Of a DNA stretch of 64,000 nt, positions 1 to 8,594 are shown piece by piece. Origin of the DNA: an uncultured Oscillospiraceae bacterium (GTDB lineage Bacteria > Bacillota > Clostridia > Oscillospirales > Oscillospiraceae); NCBI GenBank assembly GCA_934622035.1, contig CAKTVG010000005.1, forward strand, positions 55,358 through 119,357, in the 5' to 3' direction. Position numbers and translations under genes: made by a program. The notes below the pieces were generated by a model. That model saw nothing but the letters and a program-made list of their open reading frames with translations, was not told the origin of the DNA and did not search any database. Numbering within the stretch: position 1 is the stretch's first letter; the number at the start of each line of letters is the position of its first letter.

Positions 1-326
1 TGCAGATTGCCGCCAAGTTCATGGCGGATTTCCGCGCGGAAATTCCGGCGGCGCTTGCGGGGGCTGAGGTCACGGAGTACACGGACTATCTGCTGCGCTT
101 CCATCGCGATTTGCGTACCGGCGCGGAAGAGCCGGTCAATCTGCCGAAGTCGAACGTGATCGCGCTCACGCTGGGCGAAAAGGGCAGTGTGATCCTGCGT
201 CCGTCCGGCACGGAGCCGAAGATCAAGCTCTATCTGACCGCCGTCGATTCGAGCAAGGCTGCGGCGCTGCGCCTGCTCGACGCGCTGGATGCCGCAATGC
301 GGACCTATCTGCCGCAAAACGCTTGA
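1..326 (+). CDS. Phosphoglucomutase/phosphomannomutase, C-terminal fragment
   Basis: The open frame enters from the left edge and ends at 326, giving about 107 residues of the C-terminal domain of an alpha-D-phosphohexomutase. Seen: the phosphate-binding signature RPSGTEPKIK, preceded by a GEKGSVI strand and followed by a short helical tail, which is the usual domain 4 layout. Family knowledge: these enzymes interconvert hexose 1- and 6-phosphates and feed glycogen or cell-wall sugar nucleotides. The catalytic serine and metal loop lie outside the window, so phosphoglucomutase and phosphomannomutase cannot be told apart. The stop codon overlaps the -35 box of the next promoter. Confidence 0.9.
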   Translation, partial: QIAAKFMADFRAEIPAALAGAEVTEYTDYLLRFHRDLRTGAEEPVNLPKSNVIALTLGEKGSVILRPSGTEPKIKLYLTAVDSSKAAALRLLDALDAAMRTYLPQNA

Positions 327-351
327 CAAATTCCGAGAATTCCTGTATCAT
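323..351 (+). promoter_or_regulatory. Sigma-A promoter of the T-box/valS unit
   Basis: TTGACA (323-328), 17-base spacer, TATCAT (346-351). The -35 box shares bases with the stop codon of the upstream mutase gene. Confidence 0.85.
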
Positions 352-369
352 AGCACCATATTGGAAAAC

Positions 370-593
370 GCGTTGACGGAGAGAAGTACTCAGTTTTCCG
401 CTTCAGAGAGGGGACGGCCGGTGAAAGTTCCTGCGGAGGCCGAAGGAAAGGTCGCTCCTGAGCATGGCAGCTGAATCCAGTAGGCTGCTGCGGGTCCTCC
501 CGTTACAGAGGATGAAGCGCCTCATAAAAATGAGGAATTCAGGTGGTACCGCGGAGTTTTTCGCCCTGAGCAAGCAGCTCAGGGCGATTTTTT
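370..593 (+). promoter_or_regulatory. T-box riboswitch (tRNA-Val sensing) upstream of valS
   Basis: The leader carries the conserved T-box AGGTGGTACCGCG at 541-553, followed by a terminator hairpin and T run (562-593). The exposed TGGT in the T-box would pair with an acceptor ending in A-CCA, as in tRNA-Val. A GTC triplet at 451-453, in the 3' part of the putative stem I, is a plausible specifier codon for valine; this assignment is by eye. Known for the family: uncharged tRNA stabilises the antiterminator and allows transcription of the synthetase gene. The upstream GAGAAGTAC segment near 380-389 resembles the stem I AGTA region. Confidence 0.92.
562..593 (+). terminator. T-box-controlled intrinsic terminator
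   Basis: 10-bp GC-rich stem (562-571 with 577-586), five-base loop, then a T run. It lies directly after the T-box and would be disrupted by the antiterminator. Confidence 0.9.
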
Positions 594-619
594 ATCATGC
601 CGATAAGAAGGAGAAGTAT

Positions 620-3256
620 ATGAAAGAATTACCCAAGACCTACGAGCCGAAGGACGTGGAGGCCCGGCTGTATCAGTTCTGGTCGGACAACGGCTACTTC
701 CACACCAAGCGCGACCCGGCAAAGAAGCCCTTTACCATCGTCATGCCGCCCCCCAATGTCACGGGTCAGCTGCACATGGGCCACGCGATGGACGCGGCTA
801 TGCAGGACGTCCTGACGCGCTATAAGCGGATGCAGGGCTATGCCGCCCTGTGGGTTCCGGGCGTAGATCATGCCGGCATCGCCACACAGATTCGTGTGGA
901 GGAGGAGCTGCGCAAGGAGGGCCTGACCCGCTACGACCTCGGCCGCGAAAAGTTCCTGGAGAGAGTCTGGGACTGGAAGCACAAGTACGGCAACCGTATC
1001 GTCGAGCAGCAGAAGAAGCTCGGCGCGTCCTGCGACTGGGAGCGCGCGCGCTTCACGATGGACGAGGGCTGCTCGAAGGCGGTCCGCGAGGTGTTCGTGA
1101 ATCTGTATGAGCAGGGGCTGATCTACAAGGGCAGCCGCATCATCAACTGGTGCCCGCACTGCGTCACCGCGCTGTCAGACGCAGAGGTCGAATATGTCGA
1201 TAAGCCCGGCCACCTCTGGCATATCCGCTACCCGCTGGCCGACGGCACCGGCGAGGTCATCGTTGCGACAACCCGTCCGGAGACCATGCTGGGCGACAGC
1301 GGCGTGTGCGTCAACCCCAACGACGAGCGTTATAAAGATATCGTCGGCAAGAAGGTCATCCTGCCTCTGGTCAACAAGGAAATTCCCGTTGTTGCAGACG
1401 ACTATGCCGAGATGGATTTCGGCACCGGCTGCGTTAAGATGACCCCGGCACACGACCCCAACGACTTTGAGGTCGGCCTGCGCCATAACCTTGAGATTAT
1501 CCGCGTGCTGGACGACAACGGCAAGGTCAACGAGTTTGGCGGCAAGTATCAGGGCCTCGACCGCTATGAAGCCAGAAAGCAGATTGTCGCCGATCTGGAG
1601 GAGCAGGGCTACCTGGTCAAGGTTGAGCCGTATAACCACAATGTCGGCACCTGCTACCGCTGCCACCGCGACGTCGAGCCGATCATCTCCGCACAGTGGT
1701 TCGTCAAGATGAAGCCCCTGGCGGAGGAAGCGCTGCGCGTCGTCAACGAGGGCGAGACGAAGTTCGTCCCCGAGCGCTTTACGAAGATCTATACCAACTG
1801 GATGGAGAATGTCCGCGACTGGTGCATTTCCCGCCAGCTCTGGTGGGGCCACCAGATCCCGGCGTGGTACTGCACCGACTGCGGCCATATGACCGTTTCC
1901 CGCGAGGACGCCACCTGCTGCGAGGCCTGCGGCAGTAAGAATATCACCCGCGACGAGGACGTGCTGGACACCTGGTTCTCCTCGGCGCTTTGGCCCTTTG
2001 AAACGCTGGGCTGGCCGGATACGGAGGCAGAGGACTTCAAGTATTTCTTCCCGACGGATGTGCTTGTGACCGGCTACGACATCATTTTCTTCTGGGTTGC
2101 GCGCATGATCTTCTCTTCCTGCAAGCAGACCGGCAAGCCGCCCTTCCACACGGTGCTCATCCACGGCCTTGTCCGCGACGACAAGGGCAGAAAGATGTCC
2201 AAGTCCCTCGGCAACGGCATCGATCCTCTGGAGATGATCGACCGCTACGGCTCCGATGCGCTGCGTATGAACATGATCACGGCAAACTCTCCCGGCAACG
2301 ACATGCGCTTCTATGTCGAACGCTGCGAGGCAATGCGCAACTTTGCCAATAAGCTCTGGAACGCCAGCCGCTATGTCATGATGAACCTGTCCGTCGACAA
2401 AAACGAGCTGCCGGAGCTTTCGGAGCTGGAGACTGCCGATAAGTGGATTCTCTCCAAGCTTAACACTCTGATCGCGGATGCCACTGAGAACCTGGAAAAG
2501 TATGAGCTGGGCATCGCCGTCCAGAAGGTCTATGACTTTATCTGGGACAGCTACTGCGACTGGTATATCGAGCTGACGAAGGCCCGCCTGTACGGCGAGG
2601 ACGAGAAGAGCAAGCTTGCCGCGCAGAAGGTGCTGCTGTACGTCCTCGATCAGATTCTGCGGCTGATGCACCCCTTCATGCCGTTTATTACCGAGGAAAT
2701 CTGGCAGGCCATCCCGCACGAGGGCGAGGCGCTGATTGTCGCCTCCTGGCCGGTCTATGACGAAAAGCTCAGCTTCAAGGCGGAGGAGACCGCCATGGAG
2801 AGCATTATGAGCGCCATCCGCGCCGTGCGCAACCGCCGTGCGGAGATGAACGTTCCGCCCTCCAAGAAGTGCACGCTCTATGTCGTGACAAAGAAGCCGG
2901 AAATCTTCACGGAGGGCAGCGGCTTTATGACCCGCCTTGCCTACGCCGATCAGGTCGTTGTCTGCGCGGCGGAGCCGGAGGGGCACGAATCCATGATCTC
3001 CTGCGTGACGCACGATGCGGCGGTGTATCTGCCGATGAATCAGCTTCTTGACATCGAGAAGGAGCTGGCGCGGATTGCCAAGGAAAAGGAAAAGACCGAG
3101 AAGCAGCTGGCCGGTATCCGCGGCAAGCTGAGCAATGAGAGCTTCCTCGCCAAGGCGCCGGAGGCGGTCGTGAATGCGGAACGCGCGAAGCTAGAGAAGC
3201 TCGAAGGCCTGCTTGCACAGCTGGCCGAGAGCGAGGAGCGCATGAAGCATCTGTAA
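620..3256 (+). CDS. valS: Valyl-tRNA synthetase
   Basis: Class Ia synthetase that charges tRNA-Val, 878 residues, a normal length. Seen: HMGH (HIGH-type) signature at residues 52-55 after a PPPNVTG motif, an inserted editing (CP1) region with the TTRPETMLGD motif, and KMSKS at about 525-529, then an anticodon-binding region and a C-terminal coiled coil rich in Lys and Glu (about 815-878), typical of ValRS. The ATG at 620 is chosen because AAGGAG lies six bases upstream; the longer open frame from 464 runs through the T-box leader and is not coding. Expression should respond to tRNA-Val charging through the leader. Confidence 0.98.
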   Translation: MKELPKTYEPKDVEARLYQFWSDNGYFHTKRDPAKKPFTIVMPPPNVTGQLHMGHAMDAAMQDVLTRYKRMQGYAALWVPGVDHAGIATQIRVEEELRKEGLTRYDLGREKFLERVWDWKHKYGNRIVEQQKKLGASCDWERARFTMDEGCSKAVREVFVNLYEQGLIYKGSRIINWCPHCVTALSDAEVEYVDKPGHLWHIRYPLADGTGEVIVATTRPETMLGDSGVCVNPNDERYKDIVGKKVILPLVNKEIPVVADDYAEMDFGTGCVKMTPAHDPNDFEVGLRHNLEIIRVLDDNGKVNEFGGKYQGLDRYEARKQIVADLEEQGYLVKVEPYNHNVGTCYRCHRDVEPIISAQWFVKMKPLAEEALRVVNEGETKFVPERFTKIYTNWMENVRDWCISRQLWWGHQIPAWYCTDCGHMTVSREDATCCEACGSKNITRDEDVLDTWFSSALWPFETLGWPDTEAEDFKYFFPTDVLVTGYDIIFFWVARMIFSSCKQTGKPPFHTVLIHGLVRDDKGRKMSKSLGNGIDPLEMIDRYGSDALRMNMITANSPGNDMRFYVERCEAMRNFANKLWNASRYVMMNLSVDKNELPELSELETADKWILSKLNTLIADATENLEKYELGIAVQKVYDFIWDSYCDWYIELTKARLYGEDEKSKLAAQKVLLYVLDQILRLMHPFMPFITEEIWQAIPHEGEALIVASWPVYDEKLSFKAEETAMESIMSAIRAVRNRRAEMNVPPSKKCTLYVVTKKPEIFTEGSGFMTRLAYADQVVVCAAEPEGHESMISCVTHDAAVYLPMNQLLDIEKELARIAKEKEKTEKQLAGIRGKLSNESFLAKAPEAVVNAERAKLEKLEGLLAQLAESEERMKHL

Positions 3257-3267
3257 TTATGTTTTTT

Positions 3268-3294
3268 CCGGCGGCTGGCCTGGCCAGCCGCCGG
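3268..3294 (+). repeat. Perfect 12-bp hairpin after valS
   Basis: Inverted repeat 3268-3279 / 3283-3294 with a three-base loop, preceded by six T but with no T run after it on either strand. It may stabilise an mRNA end or be a remnant terminator. Confidence 0.6.
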
Positions 3295-3322
3295 AACTGC
3301 CATCTGCAAAAGGAGAAGGACT

Positions 3323-4180
3323 GTGAAAATATCGACGGAAATCGGTTCTGCGGCGCATATTGTCGGCGAGCGCAGGACGGTCGAGCTGGTCGCCAGGGCG
3401 GGCTTTGACGCATGGGATTTTTCCATGTTTACAATGGTGCAGTTTGAAGACGGCGTGCTGCTGGAGGGCGGCCATCCGCTGCGTACCGCGGAAGCTCTGA
3501 AATTTGCGCGGGAGCTGAAGAAAATCGGGCTGGATAACGGCATTGTGTGCAACCAGTCCCATGCGCCGTATCCCGTCAACTGCAAGGCGGTTCGCGATTG
3601 CCTCTGCCGCGCCATTGAATGCACCGCCGAGGCGGGCGGGAGCATCTGCGTCATCCATCCGGACAACTACAAGGGCCCGGAAGAGAATGCGCAGATGTAT
3701 CTCGAGTTGCTGCCCTTTGCCAAAGCCTGCGGCGTGAAGCTGGCTGCGGAGAATATGTGGTGCTGGGACAGCGCGGAGGATCATGCCTGCTTTGCCGCCT
3801 GTGCAACGCCGGAGAGCTTTCTTGCACATCTCAATGCGGTAAACGATCCCGATCTTGTGGCCTGCCTCGATGTCGGGCACGCGGAAATGCGGGGCCTCGG
3901 CACCTCGGCCCCGGAGATGATCCGCGCGCTGGGGAAACGGATCGCCGCGCTGCATCTGCACGACAACGACCGCTGGCACGACTCTCATCAGCTTCCGTTT
4001 TCCATGCAGATCGATTTTGATGCAATTGTCAGAGCGCTGAAGCAGATCGGTTATTCGGGCTGGTTCACGCTGGAGGCAGACGCCTACCTGAACGCCTTTG
4101 ACGCAGATACCGTTGACCGCGGTCTGCGGAATATGGAGCAGGCCGCACGCAAACTGGCCGGTCTGTTCGAAGCCTGTTAA
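3323..4180 (+). CDS. Sugar phosphate isomerase/epimerase-like TIM-barrel protein
   Basis: 285 residues resembling the xylose isomerase-like TIM-barrel superfamily (endonuclease IV/sugar isomerase fold). Seen: N-terminal MKISTEIGS strand, a QSHAPYP segment with His near the end of the third strand, HPDNYKG, LAAENMW (metal-ligand type Glu), CLDVGHAEM (Asp and His) and LHLHDND near the end, all usual metal-site positions of this fold. The start is GTG at 3323, with AAGGAG seven bases upstream. The substrate cannot be read from the sequence. It has no clear operon partner and is followed by its own terminator. Confidence 0.85.
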   Translation: MKISTEIGSAAHIVGERRTVELVARAGFDAWDFSMFTMVQFEDGVLLEGGHPLRTAEALKFARELKKIGLDNGIVCNQSHAPYPVNCKAVRDCLCRAIECTAEAGGSICVIHPDNYKGPEENAQMYLELLPFAKACGVKLAAENMWCWDSAEDHACFAACATPESFLAHLNAVNDPDLVACLDVGHAEMRGLGTSAPEMIRALGKRIAALHLHDNDRWHDSHQLPFSMQIDFDAIVRALKQIGYSGWFTLEADAYLNAFDADTVDRGLRNMEQAARKLAGLFEAC

Positions 4181-4189
4181 AAAGAATAT

Positions 4190-4230
4190 CGGCTGCACGC
4201 AATCTGCAATTTTGCGTGCAGCCGTTTTTT
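4190..4230 (+). terminator. Intrinsic terminator
   Basis: 13-bp perfect stem (4190-4202 with 4212-4224), nine-base loop, six T. Confidence 0.92.
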
Positions 4231-4234
4231 GCTC

Positions 4235-4263
4235 TTTATTTCTGCGTTGTAATGATGTATAAT
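4235..4263 (+). promoter_or_regulatory. Probable promoter of the lepB operon
   Basis: Perfect TATAAT at 4258-4263; the hexamer 17 bases upstream (TTTATT, 4235-4240) is a weak -35 match. Confidence 0.55.
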
Positions 4264-4313
4264 AGCTTAGAATAGGAGCAATGGCCGCACTGCGCGGCAG
4301 AAAGGAGCAGGCG

Positions 4314-4919
4314 ATGGAGGAAAAGAAACGTGCGCCGAAGAAGAACGGCCCGATGCGGGATGTCTACGCGCTGCTGCATGACCTGGTGTACATTCTGGCG
4401 GCGATTACGCTGTTTTTTGTATTTGTCATTCGATTGGTTGGGGTATCCGGCCCGTCCATGATGCAGACGCTGCAAAACGGCGACTACGTTGCGCTGCTGA
4501 GCAATTTCCTGATGGGGGATCTGGAGCAGGGCGATATCATCGTTGCGCGGAAGCAGAGCTTTGAAAACGGGGAGCCTATCGTTAAGCGCGTAATCGCGAC
4601 GGAAGGGCAGACCATCGATATCCATTACGACGGCGACGGCGTGGCGACGGTCTATGTGGATGGCACGCCGCTGGAGGAGGATTATATCAACGGGGTGATG
4701 CTTGCGCCGAGCTATGCAACGGTGCAGTTCCCCTATACGGTGAGCGAGGGCTGCATTTTCGTCATGGGAGACAACCGCAACCGCTCGGCCGACAGCCGCT
4801 ATGAGGGCATCGGCCAGATCGAAAAGAGTCAGGTGCTGGGCAAGGTTTTGCTGGTGCTTTTCCCCGGAAAGGAAGAAGACGGCAGCCGGGACTTCAAGCG
4901 GATCGGAGCGGTATCATGA
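4314..4919 (+). CDS. lepB: Signal peptidase I
   Basis: Type I leader peptidase that removes signal peptides on the outer face of the membrane. 201 residues. Seen: cytoplasmic basic tail, one membrane anchor (about 22-42), the SGPSM motif with nucleophile Ser48, the KRVIA motif with general base Lys91, and the late GDNRNRSADSR box, so both dyad residues are present. ATG 4314 is chosen over the in-frame ATG at 4281 because AAAGGAG lies six bases before it. First gene of a compact run; its stop overlaps the start of rbgA by four bases (ATGA), suggesting translational coupling. Confidence 0.96.
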   Translation: MEEKKRAPKKNGPMRDVYALLHDLVYILAAITLFFVFVIRLVGVSGPSMMQTLQNGDYVALLSNFLMGDLEQGDIIVARKQSFENGEPIVKRVIATEGQTIDIHYDGDGVATVYVDGTPLEEDYINGVMLAPSYATVQFPYTVSEGCIFVMGDNRNRSADSRYEGIGQIEKSQVLGKVLLVLFPGKEEDGSRDFKRIGAVS

Positions 4920-5791
4920 CGGACGACCGCATGGGCATCCAGTGGTATCCGGGCCACATGACAAAAACCCGCCGCCAGATGGAGGCGGACTTGAAGCTGG
5001 TCGACGCGGTGTGCGAGCTGGTGGATGCCAGAATTCCGTATTCCAGCCGCAATCCGGATATTGCCGCGCTTTGCGGCAGCAAGCCGCGCATGGTGATCCT
5101 GAATCGGATCGACCTCGCCGACCCTGCGATGACGGCGCTCTGGAGCGACTGGTTCCGTGCGCAGGGCGCAGCGGTCGTTTGCACGGACTGCAAGAGCCGA
5201 AAGGGGATCGACCGCTTTGTTCCAACGGTGCGTGCGCTGCTGGCGGAAAAATTGCAGCGCTATGCCGAGAAGGGGCAGGTGGGCCGCCCGCTGAAGCTAA
5301 TGATCGTCGGCATTCCCAATGTCGGCAAATCGACCTTTATCAATCAAATCGCCGGACGCAAGGGCGCAAAGGCCGAAAACCGTCCCGGCGTGACGCGCGG
5401 CAAGCAGTGGGTCACGGTGGACCGCGGCCTGCTTCTTTTGGATACGCCGGGCATTCTCTGGCCGAAGTTTGACGACGAGGAGGTCGGCCGGCGGCTCGCC
5501 TACACCGGCGCCGTGAAGGACGACGTGCTCGATGTGGAGACGCTGGCCTGTCATTTGATTGCCATGCTCTGGCGGCGCTACCCCGAGGCCATGCGCGCGC
5601 GGTATAAGCTCGACCCGCCGGAGAGCGCCTCCGGCTACGATCTTCTGACGGAGGCCGGGCGGCGCCGCGGATTCCTGCTTGCGCGCGGGGAGATCGACAC
5701 CGAGCGCATGGCGCGCGTCCTGCTGGAAGAATACCGCAATTGCAAGATCGGCCGTTTTACGCTGGAGGGCCCGGAAGATGCAGAGCTATGA
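4916..5791 (+). CDS. rbgA: Ribosome biogenesis GTPase RbgA (YlqF)
   Basis: Circularly permuted GTPase of 291 residues; in Bacillus it acts late in 50S subunit assembly. Seen: N-terminal WYPGHM motif typical of RbgA, then G4 (NRID, where NKxD is usual), G1 GIPNVGKST at about 131-139, G3 DTPG, and a C-terminal RNA-binding-like domain. The permuted G4-G1-G3 order is diagnostic. Overlaps the lepB stop, and a small ORF starts inside its last codons. The lepB-rbgA-rnhB neighbourhood matches Bacillus. Confidence 0.95.
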   Translation: MTDDRMGIQWYPGHMTKTRRQMEADLKLVDAVCELVDARIPYSSRNPDIAALCGSKPRMVILNRIDLADPAMTALWSDWFRAQGAAVVCTDCKSRKGIDRFVPTVRALLAEKLQRYAEKGQVGRPLKLMIVGIPNVGKSTFINQIAGRKGAKAENRPGVTRGKQWVTVDRGLLLLDTPGILWPKFDDEEVGRRLAYTGAVKDDVLDVETLACHLIAMLWRRYPEAMRARYKLDPPESASGYDLLTEAGRRRGFLLARGEIDTERMARVLLEEYRNCKIGRFTLEGPEDAEL

Positions 5792-6005
5792 GCTGATTCG
5801 CGAGATATTCAATCTCTGCGCGAACAATCAGATGCGCGACGTTTTTGTCGGCGAGGTGGAAACGGACGATACCGATGCCGTCGCCCGCGCCTATTGCAAG
5901 GGACGCGAGGTGACGATGGAGAAGACCGTCCGCGAGGACGGCGCGATAATCTATGACATTGTGGCCGACGGCCTGCGCCAGCGGCTGAGCTTCACGCCGG
6001 ATTGA
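5778..6005 (+). CDS. Small conserved-looking protein between rbgA and rnhB
   Basis: 75 residues starting at ATG 5778, overlapping the end of rbgA by 14 bases, with a GGAAG-type ribosome site just upstream. Seen: acidic, no membrane segment, no signal peptide, a NxCxNNQMRDVF segment and a C-terminal strand-rich half. I do not recognise the family. The position inside a translationally coupled string (rbgA, this ORF, rnhB) supports a real gene. A role in ribosome or RNA metabolism would be guilt by association only. Confidence 0.75.
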   Translation: MQSYELIREIFNLCANNQMRDVFVGEVETDDTDAVARAYCKGREVTMEKTVREDGAIIYDIVADGLRQRLSFTPD

Positions 6006-6017
6006 GGAGAGAGAACC

Positions 6018-6623
6018 ATGAGCGAACTTTGGAATTATGAGCACCGCTGCTATGACGAGGGCTTCCGGATTGTCTGCGGTGTGGATGAGGCAGGCAGAGG
6101 CCCACTGGCCGGGCCGGTGTGCGCTGCGGCGGTCATTCTGCCCAAGGATCTGGAAATTGAAGGACTGAACGATTCGAAAAAGCTCTCCGACAAGCGCCGC
6201 CGGGCGCTTTTTGAGGAGATTACCGCGCAGGCCGTGGCCTATGGCATTGCCTTTGCGACGGAGCAGGAGATCGACGAGATCAATATTTTGCAGGCGACCT
6301 TCCTCGCCATGCGCCGGGCAATGGAGCAGCTTTCCGTCTGCCCGGACATTGCCCTGATCGACGGCAACCGCGAGACGGATTTTGGCCTGCCGGTGCGCAC
6401 GATCGTCAAGGGCGACAGCCTAAGCGCAAACATCGCTGCGGCATCCATTCTGGCGAAGGTGACGCGGGACGACTTCATGCTGGAGCAGGCGAAGCGCTAC
6501 CCGGAGTACGGCTTTGACGTGCATAAGGGCTACGGCACGCGCGCGCATTATGCTGCGCTGCGGGAATACGGCCCCTGCCCCATCCATCGCCGTACCTTCC
6601 TGAAAAAATTCTATGCCGAGTGA
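6018..6623 (+). CDS. rnhB: Ribonuclease HII
   Basis: Removes RNA from RNA-DNA hybrids and single misincorporated ribonucleotides. 201 residues. Seen: the VDEAGRGPLAGPV signature with catalytic Asp23 and Glu24, a LIDGN motif carrying the third acidic residue, and NIAAASILAKVTRD with the later Asp. The C-terminal HKGYGT motif is also typical of HII. GGAG lies upstream of ATG 6018. Its end overlaps yraN by 11 bases. Confidence 0.97.
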   Translation: MSELWNYEHRCYDEGFRIVCGVDEAGRGPLAGPVCAAAVILPKDLEIEGLNDSKKLSDKRRRALFEEITAQAVAYGIAFATEQEIDEINILQATFLAMRRAMEQLSVCPDIALIDGNRETDFGLPVRTIVKGDSLSANIAAASILAKVTRDDFMLEQAKRYPEYGFDVHKGYGTRAHYAALREYGPCPIHRRTFLKKFYAE

Positions 6624-6978
6624 TCTGTTGGGCCGCTGGGGCGAGGGCGTTGCAGCGGAGTATCTGCGGAAAAAACGCTATACCATTGTCGCGGCGAATT
6701 ATCGCTGCCGCTTCGGGGAGATCGACCTGATTGCGGAAAACCGGGAGTATCTGGTGTTTGTGGAGGTGAAGCTGCGTAAAAGCGCCGCCTTTGCCGAGGC
6801 CATGGAATTCGTTGACCGCCGCAAGCAGGAGCGCCTGAGGGAGACGGCGGCAATCTATCTGTCTCAGCATGAGCAAACGGAAAAGCAGCCGCGCTTTGAT
6901 GTCATCGAGGTCTATGCGCCGGAGGGCACCGCAACGCGGCGGCCCACGGTGCGCCATTGGGAGGACGCCTTTTCATGA
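6613..6978 (+). CDS. yraN: UPF0102/YraN family nuclease-like protein
   Basis: 121 residues. Seen: N-terminal GxxGE, then GEIDLIAE and VFVEVKLRK, the acidic/Lys arrangement (E, D, ExK) of the restriction endonuclease-like fold found in the YraN family. The family's cellular role is poorly defined; it commonly sits beside rnhB, as here, where it overlaps the rnhB end. It is itself overlapped by the next start (ATGA). Confidence 0.93.
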   Translation: MPSDLLGRWGEGVAAEYLRKKRYTIVAANYRCRFGEIDLIAENREYLVFVEVKLRKSAAFAEAMEFVDRRKQERLRETAAIYLSQHEQTEKQPRFDVIEVYAPEGTATRRPTVRHWEDAFS

Positions 6979-7889
6979 GAGTGTTTGACGGCCACTGCGA
7001 TACCGCCTTTGAATTGTGGCGCAGGGAAGAGGGATTGCTGCAAAACACCTGCCACATCGATCTGCGCCGGGCTCAGACGCTGGAAAACTATGCACAGGTC
7101 TTTGCGTTTTGCAGCTGCGCCGGACAGCCCGGCGTGTTTGCAAAGCCGGAGGACGCGCTGTCGCTCCCGCTGGCTGTTCTGCGGCGAGAGCTGGAAAAGA
7201 ATGTCGGCCGTATTGCGCCTGCGAAAAACGCGAGGGAAATTCAAGCGGTTTGGTCGCAGGGAAAGACGGCTGCGCTTCTGTCCCTCGAAGGCCCGGAGAG
7301 CATTGACTGCGACCCGGCCCACCTGGTAGCCCTGCATGCGCAGGGCTTTATCATGACGACCCTGACCTGGAATGCCGACAATTCGCTTGCAGGCTGCCAT
7401 TTGACCGGAGCACCTCTGACGGAAAAGGGCCGTGATTTTGTCCGCGCCGCCGAGGAGACGGGCATGCTTCTCGATGTCAGCCACCTTTCCGAGCGCGCGT
7501 TCTGGCAGCTGTGCGAGATGGCCGGGCGGCCCATTGTCGCCAGCCACTCCAATTGCAAAGCGCTTTGCGCGCACAGCCGCAATCTGACGGATGACCAGCT
7601 GCGCGCCGTTGCCCAGCTCGGCGGAACGGTCGGGTTGAATCTCTATCCGCCCTTCCTCGGCGGCGATGCTGATTTCGGAATGCTCCTGCGGCATTTGGAG
7701 CATATGCTCTGCCTCTGCGGCGAGGAGCACGTTGCTCTGGGCGGCGATCTGGACGGCTGCGATGTGCTGGCGTCCGGCTTTACCGGCGTGGACGGTTATG
7801 CTGCGTTCTGGAATTACCTGCGCGGCAGGGGCTACGACGACGGCCTGTTGGAGAACATATTCTGGAAAAACCTGATGCGGCTATTGTAA
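6975..7889 (+). CDS. Membrane dipeptidase (peptidase family M19)
   Basis: 304 residues, close to bacterial renal-dipeptidase homologues. Seen: DGHCD near the N-terminus (zinc ligands His7 and Asp9), LLSLEGPE (bridging Glu), DVSHLSE and VASHSNCKAL (zinc His), NLTDDQLRAV and ALGGDLDGCD (substrate-site Asp). Family members hydrolyse dipeptides, often with a D-residue at the C-terminal position. ATG 6975 overlaps the yraN stop; GGGAGG lies ten bases upstream. The TTG at 6957 is in frame but lacks a ribosome site. No signal peptide, so it is probably cytoplasmic despite the family name. Confidence 0.93.
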   Translation: MRVFDGHCDTAFELWRREEGLLQNTCHIDLRRAQTLENYAQVFAFCSCAGQPGVFAKPEDALSLPLAVLRRELEKNVGRIAPAKNAREIQAVWSQGKTAALLSLEGPESIDCDPAHLVALHAQGFIMTTLTWNADNSLAGCHLTGAPLTEKGRDFVRAAEETGMLLDVSHLSERAFWQLCEMAGRPIVASHSNCKALCAHSRNLTDDQLRAVAQLGGTVGLNLYPPFLGGDADFGMLLRHLEHMLCLCGEEHVALGGDLDGCDVLASGFTGVDGYAAFWNYLRGRGYDDGLLENIFWKNLMRLL

Positions 7890-7901
7890 GGAGGAGAACG
7901 G

Positions 7902-8594
7902 ATGGCGCTGTACGCAATCGGAGATCTGCATCTTTCCTTCGGCGCGGATAAGCCGATGGACGTCTTTGGCGGCGCGTGGCAGGGATATGTGGAGAAGCTG
8001 CGCGAGGGGCTGTCCGTCATTCAGCCGGAGGACACGACCGTCCTGCTCGGCGACCTTTCCTGGGCGCTGGGGCTGGACGCGGCGCGGGAGGATTTTGCGT
8101 TTATCGACAGCATCCCTGGACGGAAGATCATTTTGAAGGGGAACCATGACTATTGGTGGACGACGGCGGCAAAGTTCTATAAATTCTGCGAAGCGAACGG
8201 CTTTTCCAATCAGTTTATTCTGAATAACAACTGCTATTTTTATGAAAACACGGCGATCACCGGCACGCGCGGTTGGTTCTTTGAGGAGGACGCTGCACCG
8301 GGCAGCCACAACGACAAGGTCTTCAAGCGCGAGCTGATCCGCCTGGAGGCATCACTGAAGGCGGCAGGGGACGCCGAGGAGATTTACTGCTTCCTGCACT
8401 ATCCGCCGCGCTACCGTGGCTATCAGTGCCCGGAAATTCTGGAGCTGCTGAGCCGCTACCACGTGAAGCTCTGCTGCTACGGACACCTGCACGGCGACAG
8501 CCACAAGCTGGCAATCGAGGGAACCTATGCCGGAGTGGAATTTCGCCTGACTGCGGCAGATTATATCAATTTCAAACCGATTCGGCTGAAATAG
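7902..8594 (+). CDS. Calcineurin-like metallophosphoesterase
   Basis: 230 residues. Seen: the full dimetal motif series GDLHLS, LLGDLSW, KGNHDYWW, a late CFLHYPP and YGHLHGD. Family knowledge: such proteins hydrolyse phosphomono- or diesters; the substrate is unknown. Start ATG 7902 follows a strong AGGAGG. It is the last gene of the lepB run and is followed by a long gene-free stretch. Confidence 0.92.
   Translation: MALYAIGDLHLSFGADKPMDVFGGAWQGYVEKLREGLSVIQPEDTTVLLGDLSWALGLDAAREDFAFIDSIPGRKIILKGNHDYWWTTAAKFYKFCEANGFSNQFILNNNCYFYENTAITGTRGWFFEEDAAPGSHNDKVFKRELIRLEASLKAAGDAEEIYCFLHYPPRYRGYQCPEILELLSRYHVKLCCYGHLHGDSHKLAIEGTYAGVEFRLTAADYINFKPIRLK

Noticed and set aside
464..619. N-terminal extension of valS by 52 codons
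   Set aside because: This part is the T-box leader and terminator; the ribosome site is at 608-613.
1175..3013. A 612-codon minus-strand frame opposite valS
   Set aside because: Shadow of the valS codon pattern; no recognisable domain.
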